The notes under the pieces: model-generated
Database searches by the model: none
What the model was told of the DNA's origin: nothing
Seen by the model: the letters and a program-made list of their open reading frames with translations, nothing else
In this document: positions 6,784-16,933 of the stretch, piece by piece
Layout of the letters: each line of letters begins with the position of its first letter
How positions within the stretch are numbered: the stretch's first letter is position 1
Program-made: the position numbers and the translations under genes
Source of the DNA: Massilia sp. Leaf139
Lineage (GTDB): Bacteria; Pseudomonadota; Gammaproteobacteria; Burkholderiales; Burkholderiaceae_D
Length of the DNA: 64,000 nt
Direction: 5' to 3'
Assembly: GCF_001424165.1 (NCBI RefSeq)
Contig: NZ_LMOJ01000001.1
Coordinates: forward strand, 833,194-897,193

Positions 6784-9363
6784 TCAGATCGCCAGCGCGT
6801 CCAGCAGCTCGGTTTCGAGCTGCACCAGCACGCGCGGGTTGTTCAGGTTCGGGCCGTCGACGAGGAAGACGTCCTCGACGCGCTCGCCGAGGGTCATGAT
6901 CTTCGCCGTGTGCAGGTTGATGCGGTAGCGCGTGAGCACCGCGGCGATCGCGTACAGCAGCCCGGTACGGTCGTTGGCCGAGATCGAGAGCAGATAGTGC
7001 TGGCCGCGTTCGTCCGGGCGCAGTTCCACGCTCGGCGCTACCGGGAAGTGGCGCGACAGGCGCGACAGCCGCGCGCGGGTCGGCGGCGGCAGCGGCGCGT
7101 TCGAGGTCAAGAGCTCGCACAGCTCGTGTTCGATCAGGCTGATGATGTCGCGGTAGTTGCGCGCGAAGTTCTCGGCGGTGACGAGGAAGGTGTCGAGCGC
7201 ATAACCGTCGCGCGTGGTGTGGATCTTGGCGTCGAGGATGGAAAAATTCTTGCGGTCGAAATAGCTGCAGATGCGCGCGAACAGGTCGGGCTGGTCTTTC
7301 AGGTAGACAGCCACCTGCAGGCCGGCGCCGATCGGCGCCAGGCGCGCCTTCACCACCGGTTTCGCGCTCTTGATCTTGTCGTACAGGCAGCGCGTCTGCC
7401 AGGCGATGTCGGAGGCGTCGTGGCGCAGGAAATACACCACGTCGAGCTGATCCCACAAGGCTTCGTGCGCGTTTTCGGGCAGGCCGAACAGGCGCAGGGT
7501 CGCCAGCGCTTCCTGCTGGCGCATGCGCAGTTCGCGGTCGGCCGAATGCGGCTCGCCTCCCAGCACGCGCAGCGTGATGCGGTACAGGTCTTCCAGCAGC
7601 TTGGCCTTCCAGGCATTCCACACCTTGGGACTGGTGCCGCGGATGTCGGCCACCGTCAGCAGGTACAAGGCCGTCAGGTGGCGCTCGTCCTTCACCACGG
7701 CGGCAAAGGATCCGATGACGTCCGGGTCGGACAGATCCTGCTTCTGCGCGACCTGCGACATGGTGAGGTGCTGCTCGACCAGGAACACCACCAGCTCGGT
7801 GTCTTCCGGCGCGATGCCGTGGTCGCGGCAGAACGCTTCGGCGTCCTGCTTGCCCAGTTCCGAATGGTCGCCGCCGCGGCCCTTGGCGATGTCGTGGAAC
7901 AGCGCCGCCACGTACAGCAGCCAGCGGTCGCGGAAGTTGGCGATCAGGCCGCTGCAGAACGGGTATTCGTGCGCGTGTTCGGCCATCGTGAAGCGGCGCA
8001 GGTTACGCACCACCATCATGATGTGCTGATCCACCGTGTACACGTGGAAGAGGTCGTGCTGCATCTGGCCGACGATATTCCGGAAGCTCGGCAGGTAACG
8101 TCCCAGCACGCCGAAGTCGTTCATGCGCCGCAGCGCGTGCACCAGGCCGACCGGCGCTTTCAGAATCCGCAGGAAGTTGGCGCGGTTGACGGGGTCGGCG
8201 CGGTAGGCGTCGTCGATCAGGTTGCGCGCATGCCAGAGCGCGCGCGTGGTGCGCGCCGTCATGCCCTTGATGTCGGGGCGCTCGGTCATGGCGACAAAGA
8301 TGTCGAGCACCGAGGAGGGCGTGGTCTCGAAGGTATCGTCGCGCGCAATGTCGATGAAGCCGCCGACATTGTTAAAGCAATGGTTGATCGGCACCGGCAC
8401 GGTCGGCTGCGGGAACAGGCGTGCTTCGATGTTCTGCAGCAGGATGGTGTTCAACTGGGTGACCGTCTTGGCGGCCCAGTAGTAGCGCTGCATCAGGTAT
8501 TCGCTGGCGCGGCGCGCGCCCGGGCCGGACGGATCGGACACCAGGCCGAAGGATTCGGCGATCGCCGTCTGCACGTCGAACAGCAGGCGATCCTCGCGCC
8601 GGCCCGTCTGCAGGTGCAGGCGCACGCGGATGTCCTTGAAGGCGCGCTCCTTTTCCATCAGCTGGCGCGCCTCGTCCTGGGTGATCAGTTCGCGCGTGGC
8701 GAGCTGGCCCCAGGAACTGGCGAGATCGGCCGCCTTGGCCACCCACAGGATCACCTGCAGGTCGCGCAGGGCGCCCGGGCTCTCCTTGCAGTTCGGTTCC
8801 AGCGCGAAGGCGGTGTACTCGTACTTGGCATGGCGCAGTCGCATCTCGGCGGTCTTGGCCTGGAAGAAGGCTTGCGGATCGAGAGCGGCGCGGTAGCGCT
8901 CTTCCAGCTGGGCGAAGAGCCCGCCGTCGCCCGCGACCAGGCGCGCTTCCAGCAGCGAGGTCTGGACGGTGATGTCGGCCGCCGACTCCTGCATGCATTC
9001 GTCGACGGTGCGGATGCTGTGCCCGATTTCCAGGCCCAGATCCCACAGCAGCTGCACCAGGCTTTCCAGCTTGGCCTGGGTGATGGCGTCCGGCGGCGCG
9101 CCCAGCAGGATCAAGAGGTCGACGTCGGAATACGGAAAGAGTTCGCCGCGGCCATAGCCGCCCACGCCCACCAGGGCGGTATTGGACGGCAGGCGCGCCG
9201 CCTGCCAGGCCTCGACCAGGATGGCGTCGACGCTCTGGCGCAGGCCGCGCAGCAGCTTTTCCGGCTTGCCGTCCTCGCGAAAGGCGTGGAACAGGGCCTG
9301 GCGTTCGGCCTTGAGGCGCCCCTTGAGTTCGGGACGGGCCTGGTCGAGCTGCGCGGCGGACAT
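6784..9363 (-). CDS. glnD: [Protein-PII] uridylyltransferase / uridylyl-removing enzyme
   Basis: An 859-residue bifunctional nitrogen sensor. It uridylylates PII (GlnB/GlnK) when glutamine is low and removes UMP when glutamine is high. The nucleotidyltransferase motif GGYGRGELFPYSDVDLL lies at 68-84, an HD hydrolase domain (FHDIAKGRGGDHSE, about 490) carries the UMP-removing activity, and two C-terminal ACT domains (from about 680 and 790) bind glutamine. Length matches the family (about 850-890). It begins 5 bases after map; the order map-glnD is standard in beta- and gammaproteobacteria. Confidence 0.97.
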   Translation of the reverse strand: MSAAQLDQARPELKGRLKAERQALFHAFREDGKPEKLLRGLRQSVDAILVEAWQAARLPSNTALVGVGGYGRGELFPYSDVDLLILLGAPPDAITQAKLESLVQLLWDLGLEIGHSIRTVDECMQESAADITVQTSLLEARLVAGDGGLFAQLEERYRAALDPQAFFQAKTAEMRLRHAKYEYTAFALEPNCKESPGALRDLQVILWVAKAADLASSWGQLATRELITQDEARQLMEKERAFKDIRVRLHLQTGRREDRLLFDVQTAIAESFGLVSDPSGPGARRASEYLMQRYYWAAKTVTQLNTILLQNIEARLFPQPTVPVPINHCFNNVGGFIDIARDDTFETTPSSVLDIFVAMTERPDIKGMTARTTRALWHARNLIDDAYRADPVNRANFLRILKAPVGLVHALRRMNDFGVLGRYLPSFRNIVGQMQHDLFHVYTVDQHIMMVVRNLRRFTMAEHAHEYPFCSGLIANFRDRWLLYVAALFHDIAKGRGGDHSELGKQDAEAFCRDHGIAPEDTELVVFLVEQHLTMSQVAQKQDLSDPDVIGSFAAVVKDERHLTALYLLTVADIRGTSPKVWNAWKAKLLEDLYRITLRVLGGEPHSADRELRMRQQEALATLRLFGLPENAHEALWDQLDVVYFLRHDASDIAWQTRCLYDKIKSAKPVVKARLAPIGAGLQVAVYLKDQPDLFARICSYFDRKNFSILDAKIHTTRDGYALDTFLVTAENFARNYRDIISLIEHELCELLTSNAPLPPPTRARLSRLSRHFPVAPSVELRPDERGQHYLLSISANDRTGLLYAIAAVLTRYRINLHTAKIMTLGERVEDVFLVDGPNLNNPRVLVQLETELLDALAI

Positions 9364-9368
9364 GTGAT

Positions 9369-10193
9369 TTAAGCCGGAACGGCTTCTTTATTGGCGACGA
9401 TGGCCGGCGGCGGCGGGGTGCCGGCCGACTGCGTCAGGATCTCGTAGCCGGTCTCGGTCACCAGGATCATGTGTTCCCACTGGGCCGACAGGCTGCGGTC
9501 CTTGGTCTTGATCGTCCAGCCGTCCGGCATTTCCTTGATCTCGCGGCGGCCGGCGTTGATCATCGGCTCGATGGTGAAGATCATGCCCGGCTCGAGTTTA
9601 TCGAGCGTCCCCGGCTTGCCGTAATGCAGAACCTGCGGCTCTTCGTGGAATACGCGGCCGATACCGTGGCCGCAGAACTCGCGCACCACGCTGTAGCCGT
9701 TCTTTTCGGCGTGCTGCTGGATCGCGTAGCCGATGTCGCCCAGGTGCGCGCCGGGTTTGACTTTCGAGATGCCGAGCCACATGCATTCATAGGTCACTTC
9801 GGACAGGCGGCGCGCCAGGATCGAGGGTTCGCCGATCAGGAACATGCGGCTGTTATCGCCGTGGAAGCCATCCTTGGTGATCACGGTGACGTCGATGTTC
9901 AGGGCGTCGCCGCTCTTCAGCACCTTGTCGCCCGGGATGCCGTGGCAGATGACGTCGTTGATCGAGGTGCAGACCGCTTTCGGGAAAGGCGGGTAGCCGG
10001 GCGGGGCGTAGTTCAGCGGCGCCGGGATCGTGCCCTGGACATTGGTCATGTATTCGTGGCACAGGCGGTCGAGTTCGCCCGTGGTGACGCCCGCCTTGAC
10101 GAAGGGGGTGATGTAGTCGAGCACTTCGGCGCCGAGGCGGCCGGCCAGGCGCATGCCTTCGATTTCTTCGGGGGTCTTGATGGAGATGGACAT
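9369..10193 (-). CDS. map: Type I methionine aminopeptidase
   Basis: A 274-residue metalloprotease that removes the initiator Met from nascent proteins. Metal ligands sit in the expected segments: Asp in NIDVTV, Asp in GDNSRMF, His in CGHGIGRVFHEEP, Glu in FTIEPMIN, and a final Glu near the end. MSISIKTPEEIEGMR is the typical start, so ATG 10193-10191 is used rather than the longer frame to 10286. It is divergent from rpsB, a conserved arrangement, and heads the map-glnD operon. Confidence 0.97.
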   Translation of the reverse strand: MSISIKTPEEIEGMRLAGRLGAEVLDYITPFVKAGVTTGELDRLCHEYMTNVQGTIPAPLNYAPPGYPPFPKAVCTSINDVICHGIPGDKVLKSGDALNIDVTVITKDGFHGDNSRMFLIGEPSILARRLSEVTYECMWLGISKVKPGAHLGDIGYAIQQHAEKNGYSVVREFCGHGIGRVFHEEPQVLHYGKPGTLDKLEPGMIFTIEPMINAGRREIKEMPDGWTIKTKDRSLSAQWEHMILVTETGYEILTQSAGTPPPPAIVANKEAVPA

Positions 10194-10298
10194 AAATGGG
10201 CGGTTCGCGTGAACGGTAAATATGTCGACCATTATAAGGGATGTGCCCCGGCATTGCGGGGCGGGGGATGCTGCGGCAATGATCATGCGCCGGAACGC

Positions 10299-10385
10299 GC
10301 GGGCATGCCCGCCCTACGGCGCACCACCGCCCGTAGCAAGTTCATGGAGCCGTGGCGTAACGTAGGGCGGCCATGCCCGCGTTAC
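10299..10385. repeat. Inverted pair of dispersed palindromes (GGGCATGCCC type)
   Basis: The first copy has core GCGGGCATGCCCGC at 10299-10312 followed by CCTACGG; the second (10362-10385) is inverted, with GTAGGGCGG, CATGCCCGC and CGTTAC, and one substitution breaking perfect symmetry. The pair lies between divergent map and rpsB, upstream of the rpsB promoter. Same element family as at 24.8 and 49.1 kb. Confidence 0.85.
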
Positions 10386-10407
10386 ACCGCCAGCGAACAC
10401 GCAAGGC

Positions 10408-10436
10408 TTGAATTAATGCCCGAATCCCGCTAGAAT
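10408..10436 (+). promoter_or_regulatory. Sigma-70-type promoter of rpsB
   Basis: TTGAAT (10408-10413), a 17-base spacer and TAGAAT (10431-10436) make a near-consensus promoter. The start of transcription would fall near 10443, leaving an untranslated leader of about 140 bases that is notably A+T-rich, room for the S2 autoregulation known for rpsB-tsf operons. I could not identify the regulatory fold. Confidence 0.75.
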
Positions 10437-10582
10437 CTCGGGTTGCTTGGACTGAGGTTCAGCAATGTTGCTCAGTTGTTCATTTTAGTAGTCTATTTAT
10501 TTACTCAAATCGCGAATCCGGCCGACAAGGGTGCCCAATAGGGTGACTGGCCGTTATTCAAGACTTAACCCTGGAGAATTAC

Positions 10583-11332
10583 ATGTCCGTTACTATGCGC
10601 GAAATGCTGGAAGCCGGTATTCACTTCGGCCACCAGACCCGTTTCTGGAACCCAAAGATGGCACCGTTCATCTTCGGTCATCGCAACAAGATCCACATCA
10701 TCAACCTGGAAAAGACCATGGCGATGTACCAGGATGCGATGAAGACCATCAAGCAGATCTCGGCCAACCGCGGCACCATCCTGATGGTCGGCACCAAGCG
10801 CCAGGCCCGCGACATCATCGCCGCTGAAGCAGCACGCGCCGGCGTTCCTTACGTCGATCAGCGTTGGCTGGGCGGCATGCTGACCAACTTCAAGACCATC
10901 AAGACCTCGATCAAGCGCCTGAAGGACATGGAAGCGCAAGTGGAGGACGGTTCGGTCGAGAAGCTGTCGAAAAAAGAAGCCCTGATGTTCCAGCGCGAAA
11001 TGGTCAAGCTGCAGAAATCGATCGGCGGCATCAAGGACCTGGGCGGCGTGCCTGACGCAATCTTCGTCGTCGACGTCGGCTACCACAAGGGCGCCATCAC
11101 CGAAGCCGGCAAGCTGGGCATCCCGGTCATCGGCGTGGTCGATACCAACCACTCGCCAGAAGGCGTCACCCACGTGATCCCTGGCAACGACGACTCGTCG
11201 AAGGCCATCACCCTGTACGCACGCGGCGTCGCCGATGCGATCCTGGAAGGCCGCGCCAACGCCACCAACGAAGTCGTTGAGATGGTGAAGGCCGGCGGCG
11301 ATGACTTCGTCGAAGTCTCCGAGCAGGCTTAA
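10583..11332 (+). CDS. rpsB: 30S ribosomal protein S2
   Basis: A 249-residue ribosomal protein of the small-subunit platform. [20 protein letters not shown] at the N-terminus and [11 protein letters not shown] and [11 protein letters not shown] further on are hallmark S2 segments. CTGGAG lies 8 bases before the ATG. It is the first gene of the rpsB-tsf-pyrH-frr cluster, with a strong promoter upstream and a hairpin plus terminator before tsf. Confidence 0.99.
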   Translation: MSVTMREMLEAGIHFGHQTRFWNPKMAPFIFGHRNKIHIINLEKTMAMYQDAMKTIKQISANRGTILMVGTKRQARDIIAAEAARAGVPYVDQRWLGGMLTNFKTIKTSIKRLKDMEAQVEDGSVEKLSKKEALMFQREMVKLQKSIGGIKDLGGVPDAIFVVDVGYHKGAITEAGKLGIPVIGVVDTNHSPEGVTHVIPGNDDSSKAITLYARGVADAILEGRANATNEVVEMVKAGGDDFVEVSEQA

Positions 11333-11338
11333 ATAAAA

Positions 11339-11374
11339 GGACGACCGCCGGCGGCTTGCCGCGGGCTGTCGTCC
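11339..11374 (+). other. Hairpin just after rpsB
   Basis: GGACGAC (11339-11345) pairs with GTCGTCC (11368-11374), with a further GC-rich inner stem, and starts 6 bases past the rpsB stop. There is no T run, so it is more likely a 3'-end stabiliser or processing structure than a terminator. Confidence 0.65.
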
Positions 11375-11387
11375 GGTATTTAAATCA

Positions 11388-11422
11388 GGGGTGCTGGGCC
11401 GTGGCTGCGCACCCCTTTTTTT
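11388..11422 (+). terminator. Terminator/attenuator between rpsB and tsf
   Basis: GGGGTGC (11388-11394) pairs with GCACCCC (11409-11415) and is followed by seven T (11416-11422). tsf still follows on the same strand in 82 bases, so this is likely a partial terminator that sets the S2 to EF-Ts ratio, or tsf has its own promoter. Confidence 0.85.
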
Positions 11423-11503
11423 AAACACAGAATTAGCAAGAAATTATCGTGTGGGTGTCCGGTCCGGACATCCGCGACACTGAACATATTTTGGGAGAAA
11501 AAC

Positions 11504-12412
11504 ATGGCAGCGATTACTGCAGCGATGGTGGGCGAACTGCGCGCGAAGACCGATGCGCCGATGATGGAATGCAAGAAGGCACTGACCGAAGCCGAAGGCG
11601 ACATGGGCCGTGCCGAAGAGATCCTGCGCGTCAAGCTGGGCGGCAAGGCATCGAAAGCATCGGCACGCGTCACCGCCGAAGGCGTGGTTGCGTCTTACAT
11701 CGCCGGCAACGTCGGCGCGCTGGTTGAAATCAACAGCGAAACCGACTTCGTCGCCAAGAACGACGAATTCCTGGCCATGGCCAACCTGGCAGCCAAGCTG
11801 GTCGCCGAGCAGAACCCTGCCGACGTCGCAGCCCTGTCGGCCCTCGACATCGGCGGCCAGACCTTCGACGCACTGCGTTCGGCCCTGATCGGCAAGATCG
11901 GCGAGAACATGACCGTGCGCCGCTTCCAGCGCTTCGAAACCACCGGCAAGCTGGCCTCCTACCTGCATGGCACCCGTATCGGCGTCATGGTCGAGTACGA
12001 AGGCGCGGACGAACAAGTCGGCAAGGACGTCGCGATGCACATCGCCGCCATGAAGCCGGTCGCCCTGTCGTCGGAAGGCGTGCCTGCCGAACTGATCGAG
12101 AAAGAGCGTTCGGTCGCCCAGCTGAAGGCCCAGGAAGATGCGGACGCCGCCGCTGCCGCAGGCAAGCCTGCCCAGTCGCCGGAAATCCTGGCCAAGCGCC
12201 TCGAAGGTTCGGTGCAGAAGTACCTGAAAGAAGTGTCGCTGCTGAACCAGACCTTCGTGAAGAACGACAAGCAGTCGATCGAGCAAATGCTCAAGGCCAC
12301 CAACACCACCGTGAAGGCATTCACGATGTACGTCGTGGGCGAGGGCATCGAGAAGAAGGTCGACGACTTCGCAGCGGAAGTTGCAGCCCAGATGGCTGCA
12401 AACAAGCAGTAA
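11504..12412 (+). CDS. tsf: Translation elongation factor Ts
   Basis: A 302-residue guanine-nucleotide exchange factor for EF-Tu. The N-terminal UBA-like module carries [19 protein letters not shown], followed by the core with [14 protein letters not shown], the segment that contacts EF-Tu, and a C-terminal helical module. GGGAG lies upstream of the ATG. It follows rpsB as in nearly all bacteria. Confidence 0.99.
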   Translation: MAAITAAMVGELRAKTDAPMMECKKALTEAEGDMGRAEEILRVKLGGKASKASARVTAEGVVASYIAGNVGALVEINSETDFVAKNDEFLAMANLAAKLVAEQNPADVAALSALDIGGQTFDALRSALIGKIGENMTVRRFQRFETTGKLASYLHGTRIGVMVEYEGADEQVGKDVAMHIAAMKPVALSSEGVPAELIEKERSVAQLKAQEDADAAAAAGKPAQSPEILAKRLEGSVQKYLKEVSLLNQTFVKNDKQSIEQMLKATNTTVKAFTMYVVGEGIEKKVDDFAAEVAAQMAANKQ

Positions 12413-12420
12413 TGTGAAAG

Positions 12421-12443
12421 CGGGCCGCAAGGCCCGTTTTTTT
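12421..12443 (+). terminator. Rho-independent terminator after tsf
   Basis: CGGGCC (12421-12426), loop GCAA, GGCCCG (12431-12436), then TTTTTTT (12437-12443), starting 8 bases past the tsf stop. It separates rpsB-tsf from pyrH; the 180 bases that follow are GC-rich and must contain a pyrH promoter, which I could not pick out. Confidence 0.9.
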
Positions 12444-12623
12444 AACCCGTCGTTTTGTCGCGGCGGGTGCGCGGCGGCCCGGCCGCCGCGCGCACGCGAA
12501 CGGCCGCGCTCCCCGGAGCGTGCGCGCCGGTTTCGCCGCCATCTGTACTCTTGCAGATGAGGCCCGGGCACCGCCCGCGGCCAGACCCGAATTCGAATCA
12601 CACACATAGGAGAGCGCTTCATC

Positions 12624-13340
12624 ATGACAAAACCAGCCTACCAACGAGTCCTCCTTAAACTGTCTGGCGAAGCGCTGATGGGCGACGATCAGTTCGGCAT
12701 CAATCGCGCCACCATCGACCGCATGGTCGCCGACGTCGCGGAAGTGGCGAAGCTGGGTGTCGAGCTGGCGGTCGTGATTGGCGGCGGCAATATCTTCCGC
12801 GGCGTCGCGCCGGGTGCGCAGGGCATGGACCGCGCCACCGCCGACTACATGGGCATGCTGGCCACCGTCATGAATGCGCTGGCCCTGGCCGACGCGATGC
12901 GCCATGTCGGCGTCACCGCGCGCGTGATGTCGGCGATCGGCATTGACCAGGTGGTCGAGCCCTACGTGCGTCCGAAAGCGCTGCAATACCTGGAAGAAGG
13001 CAAGGTCGTCGTCTTCGCGGCCGGCACCGGCAACCCCTTCTTCACCACCGACACCGCGGCCGCCCTGCGCGGCGCCGAAGTGGGTGCGCAGATCGTCCTG
13101 AAGGCCACCAAGGTCGATGGCGTTTATACTGCGGATCCACAGAAGGATGCGAGCGCCACCCGTTACGAGTCGATCTCGTTCGACGAGGCGATCTCGAAGC
13201 AGCTGCAGGTGATGGACGCCACCGCGTTCGCCCTCTGCCGTGACCAGAAACTTCCGATCAAGGTGTTCTCGATCGTCAAGCCCGGCGCCCTCAAGCGCGT
13301 CATCATGGGCGAAGACGAAGGTACCCTGGTGCACGTTTAA
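12624..13340 (+). CDS. pyrH: UMP kinase (uridylate kinase)
   Basis: A 238-residue hexameric kinase of the amino-acid-kinase fold converting UMP and ATP to [12 protein letters not shown] at the N-terminus, the phosphate-binding [10 protein letters not shown] loop and the [14 protein letters not shown] segment are diagnostic. It is allosterically controlled in bacteria (GTP, UTP). ATG is preceded by AGGAGAG. frr follows 33 bases downstream, a conserved pair. Confidence 0.98.
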   Translation: MTKPAYQRVLLKLSGEALMGDDQFGINRATIDRMVADVAEVAKLGVELAVVIGGGNIFRGVAPGAQGMDRATADYMGMLATVMNALALADAMRHVGVTARVMSAIGIDQVVEPYVRPKALQYLEEGKVVVFAAGTGNPFFTTDTAAALRGAEVGAQIVLKATKVDGVYTADPQKDASATRYESISFDEAISKQLQVMDATAFALCRDQKLPIKVFSIVKPGALKRVIMGEDEGTLVHV

Positions 13341-13373
13341 TAACACTGAAATACTGAATAACAGGAGAGCAGC

Positions 13374-13934
13374 ATGTCCCTAGCTGACGTGAAGAAGAAT
13401 GCGCAAGAGCGCATGACCAAATCGATCGAAACCCTGCGTGCCGATCTGGCCAAGGTGCGCACCGGCCGCGCCCACACCGGCATCCTCGACCACATCATGG
13501 TCGACTACTACGGTTCGCCGACGCCCCTCTCCGGCGTCGCCAACCTGACCCTGCTCGATGCCCGCACCATCGGCGTGCAGCCGTACGAGAAGAAGATGCT
13601 GAGCACCATCGAAAAGGCGATCCGCGATTCCGACCTGGGCCTGAATCCGTCGACCTTCGGCGAACTGGTGCGCGTACCGACCCCGCCGCTGACCGAAGAG
13701 CGCCGCAAGGAAATGGTCAAGCTGGTCAAGTCGGAAGCCGAAGATGCGAAGATCGCCGTGCGCAACATCCGCCGCGACGCCAACGAGCAGCTGAAAAAGA
13801 TGGTCAAGGACAAGACCGCTTCGGAAGACGACGAGCGCCGCGCTTCGGACGAAGTGCAGAAACTGACCGACAAATTCGTCGCCGACATCGACAAGATGGT
13901 CGCGGAAAAGGAAAAAGAAGTCCTGACCGTGTAA
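13374..13934 (+). CDS. frr: Ribosome recycling factor
   Basis: A 186-residue tRNA-mimic that, with EF-G, splits post-termination ribosomes. The [13 protein letters not shown] segment, [14 protein letters not shown] and the long charged helices of domain I ([13 protein letters not shown]) are characteristic. AGGAGAG precedes the ATG. A long perfect hairpin lies 7 bases past the stop. Confidence 0.98.
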   Translation: MSLADVKKNAQERMTKSIETLRADLAKVRTGRAHTGILDHIMVDYYGSPTPLSGVANLTLLDARTIGVQPYEKKMLSTIEKAIRDSDLGLNPSTFGELVRVPTPPLTEERRKEMVKLVKSEAEDAKIAVRNIRRDANEQLKKMVKDKTASEDDERRASDEVQKLTDKFVADIDKMVAEKEKEVLTV

Positions 13935-13941
13935 GATGCGT

Positions 13942-13977
13942 GCCGGCGCATTGCGTGCACGTATGCAATGCGCCGGC
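13942..13977 (+). other. 13-bp perfect hairpin after frr
   Basis: GCCGGCGCATTGC (13942-13954) pairs perfectly with GCAATGCGCCGGC (13965-13977) around a 10-base loop. No T run follows, so it is not a standard intrinsic terminator. It may protect the frr mRNA end or attenuate the downstream uppS block. Confidence 0.8.
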
Positions 13978-14112
13978 GTCGCCTCCAAAGAAGTAAGCAG
14001 ACGTAACCGAGGGCAGTACCCGTAACATTGCGGGGCACAATCCTGCAGGGGCTGCTTTATTACCCGTATTACGCTCGTTTACAGTACCCGCAGCCATCAT
14101 GGCATTGGATTT

Positions 14113-14871
14113 ATGATCTTTAAGAGTTCCACGACCGTAGTTCCCGATGTGCCGGCCGTCCCGCGCCATATCGCCGTCATCATGGACGGCAATGGCCGTT
14201 GGGCGACGAAACGTCTGCTGCCCCGCGTCGCCGGGCACGTCAAGGGCGTGGAAGCGGTGCGCGGCGTGGTCGAAGCCTGCGTGCTGCGCGGGGTCGAATA
14301 CCTGACCCTGTTTGCCTTTTCTTCGGAAAACTGGCGCCGCCCGGAAGAAGAAGTCTCGCTGCTGATGCGCCTGTTCGTTACCGCGCTCGAGCGTGAAGTC
14401 TCGAAGATGCACGCGAATAACATCCGCCTGAAAGTCGTGGGCGACCTGTCGCGCTTCGACGCCAAACTGCGCGAGATGATCGCCAACGCCGAGCGCCGCA
14501 CGGCCGGCAACACGCGCCTGACGGTCTCGGTCTGCGCCAACTACGGCGGACGCTGGGACATCATGCAGGCGACGAGCAAGATGGTCGCCGCCAACCCCGG
14601 CGTGACCGAATTCACCGAAGAGATGCTGGCGCCGCACCTGGCCATGGCCTACGCGCCGGAACCGGATCTGTTCATCCGCACCGGCGGGGAAGAGCGCATT
14701 TCCAACTTCCTGCTGTGGCAGCTGGCTTATTCCGAGCTGTACTTCACCGATACCTACTGGCCGGATTTCTCGGTCGAATCGCTGGACGCCGCGATCGCGT
14801 CCTACCAGAGCCGCGAGCGCCGTTTCGGCCGCACCGGCGAACAAGTGGCCAACAAAACAAATAAGGCTTAA
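14113..14871 (+). CDS. uppS: Undecaprenyl diphosphate synthase (cis-prenyltransferase)
   Basis: A 252-residue enzyme adding eight isopentenyl units to farnesyl diphosphate to make the C55 carrier for peptidoglycan and O-antigen. MDGNGRWA (Asp25) is the catalytic diphosphate-binding motif; [11 protein letters not shown] and the C-terminal [17 protein letters not shown] are family signatures. cdsA starts 8 bases later. Dxr, the entry enzyme for its substrate pathway, is two genes downstream. Confidence 0.98.
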   Translation: MIFKSSTTVVPDVPAVPRHIAVIMDGNGRWATKRLLPRVAGHVKGVEAVRGVVEACVLRGVEYLTLFAFSSENWRRPEEEVSLLMRLFVTALEREVSKMHANNIRLKVVGDLSRFDAKLREMIANAERRTAGNTRLTVSVCANYGGRWDIMQATSKMVAANPGVTEFTEEMLAPHLAMAYAPEPDLFIRTGGEERISNFLLWQLAYSELYFTDTYWPDFSVESLDAAIASYQSRERRFGRTGEQVANKTNKA

Positions 14872-14879
14872 CCAGGCTG

Positions 14880-15713
14880 ATGCTTAAAACCCGGATCCTC
14901 ACCGCGCTCGTGCTGCTGGCAGTGCTCCTGCCAGTCCTGTATTCCAATAACTTCACGGCCTTCGCGGTGGTGGCGACCGCCTTCTTCGGGGCCGCCGTCT
15001 GGGAGACCTTCCGCCTCTTCAATCCGACATCCGGCAAGGCCGTCGTCGTGGCCGCCTTCTGGACGGCGGCCTTCGCCTGGACTTTCTTCGTCAACGACAG
15101 CGGCGCCTCGCAGAGCTTCTGGTTCGTCATCAGCCTGCTGGTGTGGGTGCTGCGCTTCGTGCCCTCGCTGAAAACCGGCCTGCCGCCGCTCGACAGCGTT
15201 GCCAACACCCTGCTCAGCCTGACCTATGCGGTGTCCCTGGTGGGCTGCTTCGCGGCGATCGTCGCGCTCTACGCCTATTCGCCGCTCTACCTGCTGTCGG
15301 TGCTGGCCATCGTCTGGTGCGCCGACATCTTCGCCTATGTCTGCGGCAAGAGCTTCGGCAAGCGCAAGCTGGCGCCTTCGATCTCGCCAGGCAAGTCCTG
15401 GGAAGGCGCGATCGGCGGCGGCATCGTCACCCTGGTCGTCGCCACCCTGGCGATCGCCTTCGGCGGCGAGGCACTGGCCAACACCTTCCCGGCCCGCGTC
15501 CAGGCCAGCCTCGGCTGGGCCGTCACCTGGCTCGTGCTAAGCCTGATCGTCGCCGGCAGCATCGTCGGCGACCTGTTCGAATCCCAGCTCAAGCGCCGCG
15601 CCGGCATGAAAGACAGCAGCAACCTGCTGCCCGGCCATGGCGGGGTGCTCGATCGCATCGACGGCCTGGTGCCGGTACTGCCGCTGGCGGCACTGATCGG
15701 CGCCTGGCTGTAA
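14880..15713 (+). CDS. cdsA: Phosphatidate cytidylyltransferase
   Basis: A 277-residue inner-membrane enzyme with about seven to eight hydrophobic helices, making CDP-diacylglycerol from phosphatidic acid and CTP, the branch point of phospholipid synthesis. The C-terminal signature [20 protein letters not shown] followed by GVLDRIDGL contains the conserved metal-binding Asp residues. AGG lies upstream of the ATG, 8 bases past uppS. Confidence 0.97.
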   Translation: MLKTRILTALVLLAVLLPVLYSNNFTAFAVVATAFFGAAVWETFRLFNPTSGKAVVVAAFWTAAFAWTFFVNDSGASQSFWFVISLLVWVLRFVPSLKTGLPPLDSVANTLLSLTYAVSLVGCFAAIVALYAYSPLYLLSVLAIVWCADIFAYVCGKSFGKRKLAPSISPGKSWEGAIGGGIVTLVVATLAIAFGGEALANTFPARVQASLGWAVTWLVLSLIVAGSIVGDLFESQLKRRAGMKDSSNLLPGHGGVLDRIDGLVPVLPLAALIGAWL

Positions 15714-15727
15714 GGAGTTTTTTTAAA

Positions 15728-16906
15728 ATGCAACGCATCACCATCCTGGGCGCCACCGGCTCGATCGGCGTCTCGACCCTCGACGTGCTCGCACGCCATC
15801 CCGAGCAGTACCAGGTCTATGCCCTCAGCGCGCATGGCCGCGTCGCCGAACTGGCCGCGCAGTGCCGCCAGTTTCGTCCGCAACGCGCCGTCGTCGGCAC
15901 GGCCGAGGCCGCCGCCGAATTGAGCCGGCTGCTGGAAGGTTTGCCGGTCGACGTGGCCTACGGCGAAGCGGCCCTGTGCGAGATCGCTGCCAGTCCCGAC
16001 ACCGATACCGTCATGGCCGCCATCGTCGGCGCCGCCGGCCTGGCCCCGGCCCTGGCCGCCGCCCGCGCCGGCAAGAAGATCCTGCTGGCCAACAAGGAAG
16101 CGCTGGTCATGTCGGGCCAGCTGTTCATGGACGCTGTGCGCGAGCACAAGGCGACCCTGCTGCCGATCGACAGCGAGCACAACGCCATCTTCCAGTCGCT
16201 CCCGAGCCAGTACGCGCGCGCGCCCGGCGAATCGGGCGTGGCCAAGATCCTGCTGACCGCGTCGGGCGGGCCTTTCCTGAACCGCGCCGTCGAGACCCTG
16301 GAAGCCGTGACCCCAGCGGAAGCCTGCAAGCATCCGAACTGGTCGATGGGCCGCAAGATCTCGGTCGATTCGGCCACCATGATGAACAAGGGCCTGGAAG
16401 TGATCGAGGCGCACTGGCTGTTCGGCGCGCCGGCCGAGCTGATCGAGGTCGTGATCCACCCGCAAAGCGTGATCCATTCGATGGTGTCCTATGTCGACGG
16501 CTCGGTGCTGGCCCAGCTCGGCAACCCCGACATGCGCACCCCGATCGCGCATGCGCTCGCTTACCCGGAGCGCATCGCGTCCGGCGTGGCCCAGCTCGAT
16601 CTCACGACGATGGGCGCGCTGCAGTTCTACCAGCCGGATTACGCCCGCTTCCCATGCCTGGCGCTCGCCTTCGACGCCCTGCGCGCGGGCGGCACGGCGC
16701 CGGCGCTGCTGAACGCGGCCAATGAAATCGCGGTCGAAGCCTTTCTCGACGAGCGCATCGGTTTCCGCGACATCGACCGCGTCGTGCGCCGCGTGATGGA
16801 CGAAAACGAACACGGCGCCGCCGACGACATCGCCGCCGTGATGGCCCAGGATGCGCGCGCGCGCCAGGCGGCCTCGACCATCGTCGCCGGCATCGTCCGA
16901 CACTAA
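15728..16906 (+). CDS. dxr: 1-deoxy-D-xylulose 5-phosphate reductoisomerase
   Basis: A 392-residue NADPH-dependent enzyme of the MEP isoprenoid pathway, converting DXP to MEP. It starts [16 protein letters not shown], with the Rossmann motif GATGSIG (8-14). [21 protein letters not shown] (metal-binding Asp/Glu) and the flexible-loop [20 protein letters not shown] segment are diagnostic. The true start is ATG 15728, 11 bases after AAGGAG; a longer open frame from 15143 is cdsA read out of frame. Confidence 0.98.
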   Translation: MQRITILGATGSIGVSTLDVLARHPEQYQVYALSAHGRVAELAAQCRQFRPQRAVVGTAEAAAELSRLLEGLPVDVAYGEAALCEIAASPDTDTVMAAIVGAAGLAPALAAARAGKKILLANKEALVMSGQLFMDAVREHKATLLPIDSEHNAIFQSLPSQYARAPGESGVAKILLTASGGPFLNRAVETLEAVTPAEACKHPNWSMGRKISVDSATMMNKGLEVIEAHWLFGAPAELIEVVIHPQSVIHSMVSYVDGSVLAQLGNPDMRTPIAHALAYPERIASGVAQLDLTTMGALQFYQPDYARFPCLALAFDALRAGGTAPALLNAANEIAVEAFLDERIGFRDIDRVVRRVMDENEHGAADDIAAVMAQDARARQAASTIVAGIVRH

Positions 16907-16933
16907 GCGGAAATCCGCGGAAGCACACATATC

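Noticed and set aside
6910-9372. Plus-strand open frame (820 codons) opposite glnD
   Set aside because: Antisense shadow of glnD; no domain and biased composition.
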